A stretch of DNA of 64,000 nucleotides from UBA4408 sp002389785 (GCA_035438985.1 DAORJK010000009.1:1-64000); one strand, 5' to 3'; positions 53,530-61,968 are shown, numbered from the stretch's first letter. Notes: generated from the letters alone by a model not told the origin. Made by a program: numbers and translations.

Positions 53530-55260
53530 TTAAGCAGTTAATTTTTTTAATTCCAAACTTACAAAATCCGCCAGTTCGCGCACATAACTTTCTGAAAAAT
53601 CAAATTTAATTCCTGCTGCTGCATATATTTCACCAATTGATTGGGTGTAGCCCAATTTTAACGCAGCGGTATATTGCTTCACAGCTTTTTCAGGAGATTT
53701 TTTGTAATTGCGCCAAATTGCAACAGCACCCAATTGCGCCATGCCGTATTCGATGTAATAAAAGGGCACTTCAAAAATATGCAATTGTTTTAACCACATG
53801 TTGTTTTTAACCGATTCAAGTCCAGTCCAGTCAATTATTTTGCTGCCAAACTCATCGAGTATTTTATTCCATGCTTCGGTTCTATGAGCTGGGGTATGGT
53901 TATGATTTTCGTATATCCAATGTTGAAATTTATCGATTGTAGCAACCCAAACTAAGGTGGATAAAACTTGCTCTAATTGTTCAATCCTTGCCTTTCTTAA
54001 CTCGGCCGGTTGGTCAAAGAAAATATCCCAATGTTCCATGCTTAACAATTCCATACTCATGGATGCTAATTCGGCTACCTCTGAAGGAGTACTTTTAAAA
54101 TCGGTTAGTTCAAGGTTGTGCGTTAAAAAATTATGTATGGCATGACCACCTTCGTGCAGCATCGTAACCATATCGCGGTGTGTTCCAACGGAATTCATGA
54201 AAATAAACGGAACACCAATTTCATAAAGTGGATAATTGTATCCTCCCGGAGCTTTCCCTTTTCGTGAATCTAAATCCAAGTACTTCAACTGATGCATTGC
54301 TTTTATACATTCTCCAAAATAAGGATCCAATTGGGTAAAGCAGTGTATGGTTTTATCAATTAAATCGGTAGCATCTTTATAGGGCTTCAAAGGCGGCATT
54401 CCATCGGTATTTACATCCATATCCCATGGACGAAGAAGATCCAAACCAAGATCGAATTTTCGCTTTGCATCTATGCTTTCTTCAATTGGCAAGATGGAAG
54501 TACGAATTGATTCATGAAAATTAAAACAGTCGTTTGCCGTATAGTCAAAACGTCCCATAGCGTCAAACATGTAATCTCTAAAATTGGCATATCCTGCATT
54601 TAGCGCTACCTGATGGCGCAATTTCAACAATACATCAAACAAAGCATTCAGCGCTTCTGCATCTTTTGCTCTTCGTTCAACAATCAGTTTATACGCAGCT
54701 TCACGTTGTGAACGATCTTGCGATTTAAGCAACAAAGATGCTTGTTGCATGGTAATTTCGTTGCCTTCCCAAACAATGGTCATTGCTCCGGTAATGGCTG
54801 CATACTTTTGTTGTTCGTTTTGAATCTGGCTGAAAAGAGGAATATTTTCTTCTCTAAAAAGTTCCAAACTCTTTTTAACTGCCCGTAAATAAATGCGGTA
54901 TTTGTCCGGATTTAATTGATTTAGAAATTCTGATTCAATCAACTTTTTATTCAATTGATTTGAATAAGGAGCAATTTTAGGTTCTATTTCAGTAACAAAA
55001 AACTGATAACTTTCAAGCAGGGTTTTATCTTCGGTGTTGCAGGTCATTTTTATGTACCTCCAACCCAGGTCTTCGCTCACAAAGGCTTCTAGTTCACTTC
55101 GGTTATGCATCCATGTTTCGAGCGCTGCCGCCGAAGTAATTTTACGTTCGAGTAATTCCTTAAAGTAAGGCTCAATATCTTCCCACTGCCGAAGCTCACA
55201 ATTTTGAACCAAAAATTCGCGTTTGTGCTTTGCGGGTAAGGCACCGGATGTAATCATCAT
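53530..55260 (-). CDS. M3-family oligoendopeptidase
   Basis: 576 residues, the size of pepF/oligoendopeptidase F. The zinc motif is HEGGHAIH in MVTMLHEGGHAIHNFLTH, with a downstream Glu (SEVAELASMSMELL). The N-terminal region (about 30-230) is helical and closes the M3 barrel. It should cleave short peptides in the cytoplasm; no signal peptide is present. The start (two adjacent Met codons at 55260) lies 20 bases downstream of the DUF5606 gene, with which it is probably co-transcribed. Confidence 0.93.
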   Translation of the reverse strand: MMITSGALPAKHKREFLVQNCELRQWEDIEPYFKELLERKITSAAALETWMHNRSELEAFVSEDLGWRYIKMTCNTEDKTLLESYQFFVTEIEPKIAPYSNQLNKKLIESEFLNQLNPDKYRIYLRAVKKSLELFREENIPLFSQIQNEQQKYAAITGAMTIVWEGNEITMQQASLLLKSQDRSQREAAYKLIVERRAKDAEALNALFDVLLKLRHQVALNAGYANFRDYMFDAMGRFDYTANDCFNFHESIRTSILPIEESIDAKRKFDLGLDLLRPWDMDVNTDGMPPLKPYKDATDLIDKTIHCFTQLDPYFGECIKAMHQLKYLDLDSRKGKAPGGYNYPLYEIGVPFIFMNSVGTHRDMVTMLHEGGHAIHNFLTHNLELTDFKSTPSEVAELASMSMELLSMEHWDIFFDQPAELRKARIEQLEQVLSTLVWVATIDKFQHWIYENHNHTPAHRTEAWNKILDEFGSKIIDWTGLESVKNNMWLKQLHIFEVPFYYIEYGMAQLGAVAIWRNYKKSPEKAVKQYTAALKLGYTQSIGEIYAAAGIKFDFSESYVRELADFVSLELKKLTA

Positions 55261-55280
55261 GAGCGGAATAATTGAGGGAA

Positions 55281-55835
55281 TTATGCTCCCGTTTTACGGA
55301 TAGTAGAAGTAGATTTAGCTTTTGAACCGCTACTTTTTATCGAAGCACCGGGAGTCACATTTTTTGCACCGGGAAGTGCGGTTTTTTCTTTTGCCTTTAA
55401 AGCTTTTAAGGCTTTCTCTTCAGCACTTTCCTCTGTACCTTTTTCCTCTTCCTTTACTTTTAGCAAATCGTTTTTTTGTAGTAAGTTGTACCAACTGATG
55501 ACCTTTTTAATATCCGAATCATGAACTCGGTCTTTATCGAATTCGGGGACTACCGTTTCAAAATATTTTTTCAACTCTTTACTATCCGATTTTGAATCAA
55601 TCGCAGGTCCATAGTTCTCTTTGTCAATTATTTTTTGCATGACATCTTTTAATGCAATGTCTTCACTGATACCAAAAATGCTAATTTCTTCTAATGCACT
55701 AATCCGATAATGCGAATAGGCTGGCATTCTTTTTTTATCGATCAACGATTCAACGATCACACCGTTTTTTGATTGTGCCACAACTTTGTATAATCCACTG
55801 TATCCGGCAATTGTAATTATTCCACTTAAATCCAT
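55281..55835 (-). CDS. DUF5606 domain protein
   Basis: 184 residues, cytosolic. The N-terminal 70 residues (MDLSGIITIAGYSGLYKVVAQSKNGVIVESLIDKKRMPAYSHYRISALEEISIF) are the DUF5606 domain of Bacteroidota, an SH3-like barrel of unknown role. The C-terminus is a Lys/Glu/Ala-rich then Ser/Lys-rich disordered tail. It heads the leftward operon with the M3 peptidase, DinB and a small membrane protein, and has its own promoter box. Function unknown. Confidence 0.88.
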   Translation of the reverse strand: MDLSGIITIAGYSGLYKVVAQSKNGVIVESLIDKKRMPAYSHYRISALEEISIFGISEDIALKDVMQKIIDKENYGPAIDSKSDSKELKKYFETVVPEFDKDRVHDSDIKKVISWYNLLQKNDLLKVKEEEKGTEESAEEKALKALKAKEKTALPGAKNVTPGASIKSSGSKAKSTSTIRKTGA

Positions 55836-55864
55836 AGTTTGTTTTTAATTTTTTTATAGTGCTG

Positions 55865-55872
55865 CAAATGTA
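55865..55872 (-). promoter_or_regulatory. Promoter -7 box of the DUF5606/M3/DinB operon
   Basis: Minus strand TACATTTG, identical to the sucC box. Predicted transcription start near 55860, about 25 bases before the ATG. Confidence 0.5.
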
Positions 55873-55947
55873 TAAATTTTGCTAATGTTTAAAGCCTTTT
55901 TGCTAGGCTGTTAACAATTATTTTAGACAACCTTACACCTCTAAAAA

Positions 55948-56313
55948 TTAATCTGTACTGCTATTTTCTTCTACATCTAAATGAAAACGGTGTAAGAAAT
56001 TATGAAAAATAGGCGAAAAAAATACTGCGAAAATTGTCAGAAAAGCAATCCCACTATACAATGCATAAAAGGATGCAAAAATTTTTCCTTCACTGGTACT
56101 GATGTCATTTACCGGCCCCATACCTGTTAAAATCATCGATGCATTTAACAAAGCGTCGGTCCATGAAAAATGGCAAAAATGCTTGTAACCCACTATTCCA
56201 ATACCTAAGCTAAACACCAGCAATAACAGCGAAAAAACACTGCTTTTAACTACTCTTAATCGATAAATTCTTGCAGGTAGCAATGCTTTTGTTTTTATTC
56301 TTGTCTTTTCCAT
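55948..56313 (-). CDS. Small membrane protein resembling half a two-pore K+ channel
   Basis: 121 residues with two hydrophobic segments (about 26-46 and 82-106) flanking a re-entrant-like loop NASMILTGMGPVNDI. The layout (TM, SWTDALLNASMILTGMGPV, a short hydrophilic stretch, TM) resembles ion-channel pore modules, but the selectivity filter TVGYGD is replaced by TGMGPV, so K+ selectivity should not be assumed. Basic N-terminus, acidic C-terminus. It is divergent from the holin-like gene with paired -7 boxes. Confidence 0.7.
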   Translation of the reverse strand: MEKTRIKTKALLPARIYRLRVVKSSVFSLLLLVFSLGIGIVGYKHFCHFSWTDALLNASMILTGMGPVNDISTSEGKIFASFYALYSGIAFLTIFAVFFSPIFHNFLHRFHLDVEENSSTD

Positions 56314-56341
56314 TACTTTTATCCTCGAAATTGGTAAGATT

Positions 56342-56349
56342 CAAAAGTA
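56342..56349 (-). promoter_or_regulatory. Promoter -7 box of the channel-like gene
   Basis: Minus strand TACTTTTG, the same box as rpsA. Predicted transcription start near 56337, about 24 bases before the ATG. It is only 11 bases from the divergent plus-strand box. Confidence 0.5.
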
Positions 56350-56360
56350 ACTAATTCATT

Positions 56361-56368
56361 TATTTTTG
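56361..56368 (+). promoter_or_regulatory. Promoter -7 box of the holin-like gene
   Basis: TATTTTTG on the plus strand, predicted transcription start near 56373 and a leader of about 65 nt. Its binding region overlaps the divergent promoter at 56342-56349, so the two may compete for RNA polymerase. Confidence 0.5.
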
Positions 56369-56437
56369 CACTTACAAAACTCCGGAATATCACATTTATA
56401 AGCTTTATTACATCTAGAACGAGTATTTATTTTTATT

Positions 56438-56794
56438 ATGAAATTTATTTTTAAAATTATTGTTTCGGCATTGGCTGTGATTATTACGGCTTATTTATTA
56501 CCTGGTGTAAAAATTGTAACTCCGGTAACGGCAATCATCGTAGCGGCTGTTCTTGCTTTTTTAGATGCCATTGTTAAACCTTTGATGATTTTATTCACCA
56601 TTCCAATAACCATCGTAACGCTGGGTTTGTTTTTAATTGTAATTAATGCATTAATGATATTATTAGCCGACTATTTGGTTGATGGATTTGAAGTTAAAGG
56701 ATTTTGGTGGGCTTTATTATTTAGCTTTATTTTAACCATAGTAACTTCCTTGCTCGAGAGTTTTGCCGGAAATAAAAACAAACAGGAAGAATAA
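56438..56794 (+). CDS. Phage_holin_4_2-family membrane protein (YvlD-like)
   Basis: 118 residues with four hydrophobic segments (about 3-20, 29-45, 52-77, 88-108) and the pattern GVKIVTPVTAIIVAAVLAFLDAIVKPLMILFTIPITIVTLGLF...NALMILLADYLVDGFEVKGFWWALLFS. It matches the YvlD/phage holin 4_2 family of small bacterial membrane proteins. Despite the name it is chromosomal and not evidence of a prophage. The stop is 46 bases before the CvfB-like start, so the two may be co-transcribed. Confidence 0.88.
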   Translation: MKFIFKIIVSALAVIITAYLLPGVKIVTPVTAIIVAAVLAFLDAIVKPLMILFTIPITIVTLGLFLIVINALMILLADYLVDGFEVKGFWWALLFSFILTIVTSLLESFAGNKNKQEE

Positions 56795-56840
56795 TTTCAC
56801 TACAACTTTTAAATCAATCTTACTTCTAAAACACTTTACC

Positions 56841-57668
56841 ATGCTGGAACTTGGAAAATTTAATACGTTAAAAATTGCACGCAAAGTCGACTTTGGCGTA
56901 TTTCTGAGTTCAGGCACTGATGAAGTTTTGTTGCCTAAAAAATACCTCGAGCCCGATATGGAAATTGGTTCAGAAGTAGAAGTTTTTATTTATAAAGATT
57001 CGGAAGACCGCAGCATTGCAACTACACAAAAGCCTTATGCGCAAGTTGGTGAATTTGCATATTTAAAAGTGAAAGAGGTAAATTCATTTGGTGCATTTAT
57101 GGACTGGGGACTGGAAAAGGATTTACTAGTACCCTTTCGTGAACAAGATAAAAAGTTAGAAGCCGGCAAAAGTTACGTTGTATATGTATATGTTGATAAA
57201 CTCACCAAACGCATTGCTGCTTCTGCCAAAATAAACCGTTATGCAAAAAATGAGGGTGTGCAACTCAGCGAAAATGAAGAAGTAGATTTATTACTTTTTA
57301 AACAAACTGATTTAGGATACGGTGCTATCATTAACAACCTTCACCAAGGTTTGATTTATAAAAATGAAGTATTTACCAACCTTGCTGTGGGTGATAAGGT
57401 AAAAGGTTGGATTAAAACGTTGCGCGAAGATGGCCGAATTGATTTAAGATTGCAAAAAGTTGGATTTGAATTGAGCGATGATGCACAAGACATCATTTTA
57501 AAAAAATTGGCAGAAAAAAATGGCTTTCTCGCATTACACGATGCAAGCGAACCTCAGCTCATTAACAAAGAACTGGGTATGAGTAAAAAAACTTTTAAAA
57601 AAGCCATTGGTGGTTTATTTAAAAGCAAACGAATTAGTATTGAAGAAAACGGTATAAAGCTACTTTAA
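56841..57668 (+). CDS. S1-domain RNA-binding protein (CvfB-like)
   Basis: 275 residues from the ATG at 56841. An earlier in-frame ATG at 56763 would overlap the holin-like gene and add 26 unrelated residues. Three S1-type domains are seen: LKIARKVDFGVFLSSGTDEVLLP (residues 8-65), YLKVKEVNSFGAFMDWGLEKDLLVPFREQ (70-130), and a third (about 145-210; LGYGAIINNLHQGLIYKNEVF), followed by a winged-helix-like C-terminus (ELGMSKKTFKKAIGGLFKSKRISIEENGIKLL). CvfB proteins are RNA-binding regulators in other bacteria; targets here are unknown. The 3' end overlaps the AlkB-like gene by 9 bases, tail to tail. Confidence 0.88.
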   Translation: MLELGKFNTLKIARKVDFGVFLSSGTDEVLLPKKYLEPDMEIGSEVEVFIYKDSEDRSIATTQKPYAQVGEFAYLKVKEVNSFGAFMDWGLEKDLLVPFREQDKKLEAGKSYVVYVYVDKLTKRIAASAKINRYAKNEGVQLSENEEVDLLLFKQTDLGYGAIINNLHQGLIYKNEVFTNLAVGDKVKGWIKTLREDGRIDLRLQKVGFELSDDAQDIILKKLAEKNGFLALHDASEPQLINKELGMSKKTFKKAIGGLFKSKRISIEENGIKLL

Positions 57669-58673
57669 GGCATACATCTTATCCAACAAAGGATTCACCT
57701 TTTTAAACCACAACGCAGGAATTAATACCTGGTAAAATACCCCAAAATATCCCGAAGGTAAAACAGGACTCGACTCATGGCTATCAAGTGTTTGATACTG
57801 TTTCGATGCCTTTAAATGATGATCGCTGTGACGCGAAAGTTCGATGAGAGAAAATCGGCTAATCAAAGTGTCGGATTGCCAGGCATGTTCAGCAGCATAT
57901 TTTTCTCCCTCTTTGCGAACCAATCCATAATGCTCAATATAATTTACATACTCGAGTAAAAATATAGCCACTAAACTTTGACCCCAATAAACGAGAAGTA
58001 CGTTTACTCCCAAAGTTGCCAGTATAAATCCTGCTAACAAAAGCTGAACAGAAGTGCTTCGTACCACAAAATTACTCCAACCATAAGCTTTGATACCTAG
58101 TTGATTTAAACGTTTTGCTTCGCTCTGAAAAGCACTTAAGTATTGTGCCGGCACTGTGCGCAAAAAAAATGCATAAATACTTTCTCCATATCTTGCAGTC
58201 GCAGCATCCTTATTGGTCCCCACCCATTTGTGATGTACTTTAATATGTTCGATATAAAAATGACTGTAATTCACCAAAAGCAAATTCCATTTTCCTAAGG
58301 CTTGCCACCATTCTTGCTTTCTGTGAATCATTTCATGCGCCGAAATAATACCCGAAATACCTGAGTTCAAGCCGGTTGAAACGATCGCCAGCAAGAGGTA
58401 ATAATGGCTAATACTATGAGCATAGGCTCCCATTAATAAAGTGAGTATGGCAAGTGTGTGCACCAGAAGCGATAATACAAGGATAAGATTAGGTACAAGT
58501 TCATTGTCCTTCGACTTTGACGGAGATTTATCTTCCGGTAAAATACGATCAAGTAACACCAAGCCCAGCATATTGTAAGCGATATTCATCCACAAATAAT
58601 TACCACCTAATAAATTTCCTGAAATGGCTAAAATGCCCGGAATTAAAGCTAAAAAATACTTATTGTTGCGCAT
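57660..58673 (-). CDS. AlkB-family alkane 1-monooxygenase-like integral membrane hydroxylase
   Basis: 337 residues from the ATG at 58673 (the frame extends to 58703). Six or so hydrophobic segments are seen, plus all four diiron His motifs of the AlkB group: HEMIHRKQEWW, EHIKVHHKWVGTNKD, NYIEHYGLVR and HSDHHLKASKQYQ. The NYxEHYGL signature favours an alkane/fatty-chain terminal hydroxylase. It uses O2 and electrons from rubredoxin; no rubredoxin or reductase gene is nearby, so the donor and true substrate are open. The candidate -7 box lies 9 bases before the ATG. Confidence 0.9.
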   Translation of the reverse strand: MRNNKYFLALIPGILAISGNLLGGNYLWMNIAYNMLGLVLLDRILPEDKSPSKSKDNELVPNLILVLSLLVHTLAILTLLMGAYAHSISHYYLLLAIVSTGLNSGISGIISAHEMIHRKQEWWQALGKWNLLLVNYSHFYIEHIKVHHKWVGTNKDAATARYGESIYAFFLRTVPAQYLSAFQSEAKRLNQLGIKAYGWSNFVVRSTSVQLLLAGFILATLGVNVLLVYWGQSLVAIFLLEYVNYIEHYGLVRKEGEKYAAEHAWQSDTLISRFSLIELSRHSDHHLKASKQYQTLDSHESSPVLPSGYFGVFYQVLIPALWFKKVNPLLDKMYALK

Positions 58674-58682
58674 AGATGTTGA

Positions 58683-58690
58683 CAAAATTA
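58683..58690 (-). promoter_or_regulatory. Candidate promoter box of the AlkB-like gene
   Basis: Minus strand TAATTTTG, nine bases before the ATG. Transcripts would have a leader of only a few bases. No suitably spaced TTG was found. Confidence 0.4.
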
Positions 58691-58813
58691 CTAAAAGAAA
58701 CACGCAATTTATTTCTTTCTATTTTTGAAAAAAAATTGAGCGTCTACCTTGGTTGAAAGTTTAATACTATGAAAAATCAATCTTTGAACAGCACATTCAT
58801 AAACTGTTAACAC

Positions 58814-59425
58814 ATGAAAATAATTTGTATTGGAAGAAATTACGGAGCACATGCTAAAGAACTTAAAAATGAAATACCGGATGAGCCGGTATTTTTTCTC
58901 AAGCCAGATACTGCCTTATTAAAGGATGGACAAGCTTTTTATCTTCCCGATTTTAGTAAGGAAATACACCATGAGATTGAACTGGTTTTACAGATCTGTA
59001 AAAATGGAAAAAATATTTCCGAAAAATTTGCTTCAAGTTATTACGAAAAAATTGCTGTAGGAATTGATTTCACTGCTCGCGACGTTCAACAACAATGCAA
59101 AGAAAAAGGACTGCCTTGGGAAAAAGCCAAAGCCTTTGACAATTCGGCTCCCATTGGTGAATTTATTTCTAAGAGTGAATTGAAAAATATCGAAAACCTT
59201 GATTTTCAGTTAACCATTAACGGTGAAGTTCGTCAAAAAGGAAATTCAAAAGACATGTTATTTAGCTTCGAAAAAATTATTGCCTATGTGTCAAGATTCA
59301 TCACTTTAAAACAAGGTGATTTAATTTACACAGGCACACCGGCAGGAGTTGGAGCAGTTGCGATTGGCGATAAATTGGTGGGGTATATTGGCGATAAAAA
59401 ATTGTTGAGCTTTGAAGTTAAATAG
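58814..59425 (+). CDS. Fumarylacetoacetate hydrolase family protein
   Basis: 203 residues, the short FAH form. Metal and active-site segments: KIICIGRNYGAHAKELKNEIPDEPVFFLKPDTALL, HHEIELVLQI (Glu pair for the divalent metal), VGIDFTARDVQQQCKEKGLPWEKAKAFDNSAPIGEFI, and the C-terminal TGTPAGVGAVAIGDKL. Members act as acylpyruvate or oxaloacetate hydrolases/decarboxylases; substrate not readable. Probably co-transcribed with the GNAT gene 39 bases downstream. Confidence 0.93.
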   Translation: MKIICIGRNYGAHAKELKNEIPDEPVFFLKPDTALLKDGQAFYLPDFSKEIHHEIELVLQICKNGKNISEKFASSYYEKIAVGIDFTARDVQQQCKEKGLPWEKAKAFDNSAPIGEFISKSELKNIENLDFQLTINGEVRQKGNSKDMLFSFEKIIAYVSRFITLKQGDLIYTGTPAGVGAVAIGDKLVGYIGDKKLLSFEVK

Positions 59426-59464
59426 AACTGTATTTTTAATAACTGATTTTTCAATTAGATAAGG

Positions 59465-59986
59465 ATGTCGGCTAGTACGATTCGATTGGCAACTGAAGCA
59501 GATGCCGAAGAGTTAATGGAAGTTTGTAAAAAATCATTTTTTGACACTTTTACAGGAACTTGTACTGAATTGGATATGCAAACTTACTTGTCAAAAACCT
59601 TTCCTTTAAAGCGAATTATTGATGAAATAAACGACCAACACTGCTGGTTATTTGTATTGGTTCAAGCACGAAAAATTGGTGGATATATTAAAATTGGCCG
59701 ACATTTAATAGCCGAAATGAAGGAGCGAAAAGCCCTTGAAATAGAGCGTTTGTATTTGCTGCATGAATGCATTGGAAAAGGAAATGGAAATGCTTTAATG
59801 CAAAAATGTTTTGAAATTGCCGGTCAAGAAAAGGTTGAAGTAATTTATTTAGGTGTGTGGGAACACAATTACCGAGCTCAAAAATTTTATTCGAAATTTG
59901 GATTTGAGGTTTTTGGCCAACATCCCTTCCCTATTGAATCAACACCACAAACCGATCTTTGGTTAAAGAAAGAGTTAACGCTCTAG
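59465..59986 (+). CDS. GNAT-family N-acetyltransferase
   Basis: 173 residues. The N-terminus STIRLATEADAEELMEVCKKSFFDTF and the acetyl-CoA-binding region LEIERLYLLHECIGKGNGNALMQKCFEIA (a variant of the Q/RxxGxG/A motif) identify the GNAT fold; GVWEHNYRAQKFYSKFGFEVFGQHPF is the conserved C-terminal part. The acceptor substrate is unknown. It converges on panB with a 7-base gap. Confidence 0.92.
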   Translation: MSASTIRLATEADAEELMEVCKKSFFDTFTGTCTELDMQTYLSKTFPLKRIIDEINDQHCWLFVLVQARKIGGYIKIGRHLIAEMKERKALEIERLYLLHECIGKGNGNALMQKCFEIAGQEKVEVIYLGVWEHNYRAQKFYSKFGFEVFGQHPFPIESTPQTDLWLKKELTL

Positions 59987-59993
59987 TAAAGAC

Positions 59994-60809
59994 TTAATAT
60001 TGTTCCTTACTATTCGGAAAATCTTTGGTTTTAACATCCTTGATATAGTTTCCAACTGCTGCAGTAATTTCGTCAAACAAGTTGGCATATCTTCTTAAAA
60101 ATCGCGGACTAAAATCGTTGTTAATGCCAAGCATATCGTGTAATACCAAAACCTGTCCATCGACCCCGTTTCCGGCTCCAATGCCAATTATTGGAATATT
60201 TACATTCTTAGCTACCTCAGTTGCAAGCTTGGCAGGAATTTTTTCGAGAACAATAGCAAAGCAGCCGGTTTGTTCCAGTAAAATAGCGTCTTCAATTAAG
60301 CGTTGTGCTTCAATTTTTTCTTTTGCTCGTACAGTGTAGGTACCAAATTTATATATCGATTGTGGGGTCAATCCCAAATGCCCCATTACCGGAATTCCGG
60401 CAGTTAATATACGTTCAATCGATTCTTTTACTTCACGACCGCCTTCCAATTTCACAGCATGCGCACCTGATTCCTTCATAATTCGAATAGATGAATGCAA
60501 AGCTTCCTTAGAATTGCCCTGATACGACCCAAAAGGCAAATCCACCACAACTAAAGCACGATCCACCGCACGAATAACAGAAGCAGCATGGTATATCATA
60601 TCGTTGAGCGTAATGGGCAAGGTTGTTTCATGACCGGCCATCACATTGCTCGCACTATCGCCTACTAAAATCACATCAATACCGGCCATGTCGATAATCT
60701 TGGCAAGTGAGTAATCATAGGCAGTAAGCATCGAAATTTTTTCTCCCTTACGCTTCATTTCCAAAAGCGTATTGGTGGTAATCTTCTTTACTTCCTTATT
60801 AACTGACAT
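59994..60809 (-). CDS. panB: 3-methyl-2-oxobutanoate hydroxymethyltransferase
   Basis: 271 residues. It catalyses the first committed step of pantothenate synthesis, transferring a hydroxymethyl group from methylene-THF to ketoisovalerate. Conserved segments: KISMLTAYDYSLAKIIDMAGIDVILVGDSASNVMAGHETTLP (the metal Asp), VKLEGG, GHLGLTPQS, and IPIIGIGAGNGVDGQVLVLHDMLG. Other pan genes are not nearby. It has its own -7 box and stands between the GNAT gene and a divergent lipoprotein gene. Confidence 0.96.
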   Translation of the reverse strand: MSVNKEVKKITTNTLLEMKRKGEKISMLTAYDYSLAKIIDMAGIDVILVGDSASNVMAGHETTLPITLNDMIYHAASVIRAVDRALVVVDLPFGSYQGNSKEALHSSIRIMKESGAHAVKLEGGREVKESIERILTAGIPVMGHLGLTPQSIYKFGTYTVRAKEKIEAQRLIEDAILLEQTGCFAIVLEKIPAKLATEVAKNVNIPIIGIGAGNGVDGQVLVLHDMLGINNDFSPRFLRRYANLFDEITAAVGNYIKDVKTKDFPNSKEQY

Positions 60810-60831
60810 AGCTATAGAATTGATGAGCTGG

Positions 60832-60839
60832 CAAAACTA
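60832..60839 (-). promoter_or_regulatory. panB promoter -7 box
   Basis: Minus strand TAGTTTTG, predicted transcription start near 60827, about 18 bases before the ATG. Confidence 0.5.
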
Positions 60840-60869
60840 AACATTAATTTTTTATCTGTTTTAAATTTC

Positions 60870-60877
60870 TATTTTTG
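60870..60877 (+). promoter_or_regulatory. Promoter -7 box of the 60904 lipoprotein gene
   Basis: Plus strand TATTTTTG, predicted transcription start near 60882, about 22 bases before the ATG. It is divergent from the panB box 30 bases away. Confidence 0.5.
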
Positions 60878-60903
60878 CTACCCTTAAAATCCAACCACAT
60901 CAA

Positions 60904-61968
60904 ATGAAAAAGTTACTGGTACTGTTAAGTTTAATAAGTATTGTATTTGTTGCCTGCAAAACTGATTTTGAATTGAATGCTGCATACAAAGAAACCACTG
61001 TTATTTACGGTTTGCTCGATCAGTCAAGAAATGTACAGATGATTAAAATAAACAAGGCATTTTTAGGTGCCGGCGACGCAAATGCCTTTGCACAAAATTC
61101 TGATTCTGTAAATTATAATCCTGCAGATTTATCGGTGTATGTTGAAGAACTTAAAAATGGTGCTGTATTGCGTACCCTTTATTTTCACGATTCGATAATA
61201 ACCTCTAAAAAGCCGGGCGATTTTACTACTGCAAGGAATATTATTTATGTATCCTACGCCCCATTAGATTCAATCGATTTTACAAAAATTTACAAACTGT
61301 ATGTGGTAAATCTCAAAACCGGAAACATTGCCACGGCCAGTACCGGATTGCTTGAAAAAACAAAGTATACCAAGCCTGCGACCAACAATAATTTTATTTC
61401 ATTTGTAAACAGTCCTTCCAGTCCTAGTACTAACGGAGTATACTCTGATTTGGCAACGGGTTGGACCACCAAGCGAAACGCTAGAACCTATCAAACGAAT
61501 ATCCGCTTTTACTACAACGAAAAGGATTTAACCACCAATCTAACTACGCTTAAGTATGTTGACTGGTTGCAATCGCCTAAAGAATCGGCTTCGCTTAGCG
61601 GTGGAGAGAATATTATTCAGAATGTGAGCGGACAAGGATTTTACCAATTGTTGGGTAATGTAATTCCTGAAGATGCCAATGTAATAAGACATTGCAGTCA
61701 CTTTGTGTTTACTATGACCACCGGGGCAGATGACCTCAACAATTACATCAATGTTACAGCTCCTTCTGGAGATTTAAATCAGGATAAGCCTACCTTTACC
61801 AATATTGATAACGGCATTGGGATATTTTCGAGCCGAAATAGCTATTCAATGATTAAGTACATTTGCAACGATACCATTGCCAGTCCACGCTTATGTAACG
61901 CTACAACCGTTTCGTTGAAAGAATTAGTGGAAGGAAAGTATACTTATAAGCTTAAATTCCAATACTAG
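60904..61968 (+). CDS. Hypothetical lipoprotein (DUF4249-like)
   Basis: 354 residues. The signal peptide with lipobox (LLVLLSLISIVFVAC) is followed by a beta-rich region starting TDFELNAAYKETTVIYGLLDQSRNVQMIKINKAFLG, with a Tyr/Asp/Asn-rich body, DFTTARNIIYVSYAPLDSIDFTKIYKLYVVN, and a C-terminal region (YFQLL-type, NVIRHCSHFVFTMTTGADDLNNYINV) that resembles DUF4249 lipoproteins of Bacteroidota. The match is by pattern only. It may be an outer-membrane lipoprotein; role unknown. dnaK follows 153 bases downstream on the same strand. Confidence 0.75.
   Translation: MKKLLVLLSLISIVFVACKTDFELNAAYKETTVIYGLLDQSRNVQMIKINKAFLGAGDANAFAQNSDSVNYNPADLSVYVEELKNGAVLRTLYFHDSIITSKKPGDFTTARNIIYVSYAPLDSIDFTKIYKLYVVNLKTGNIATASTGLLEKTKYTKPATNNNFISFVNSPSSPSTNGVYSDLATGWTTKRNARTYQTNIRFYYNEKDLTTNLTTLKYVDWLQSPKESASLSGGENIIQNVSGQGFYQLLGNVIPEDANVIRHCSHFVFTMTTGADDLNNYINVTAPSGDLNQDKPTFTNIDNGIGIFSSRNSYSMIKYICNDTIASPRLCNATTVSLKELVEGKYTYKLKFQY

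Noticed and set aside
56438..56794. Holin-like gene as a sign of a prophage
   Set aside because: The holin_4_2/YvlD family is widespread in chromosomes. No phage structural, integrase or lysis genes are nearby.
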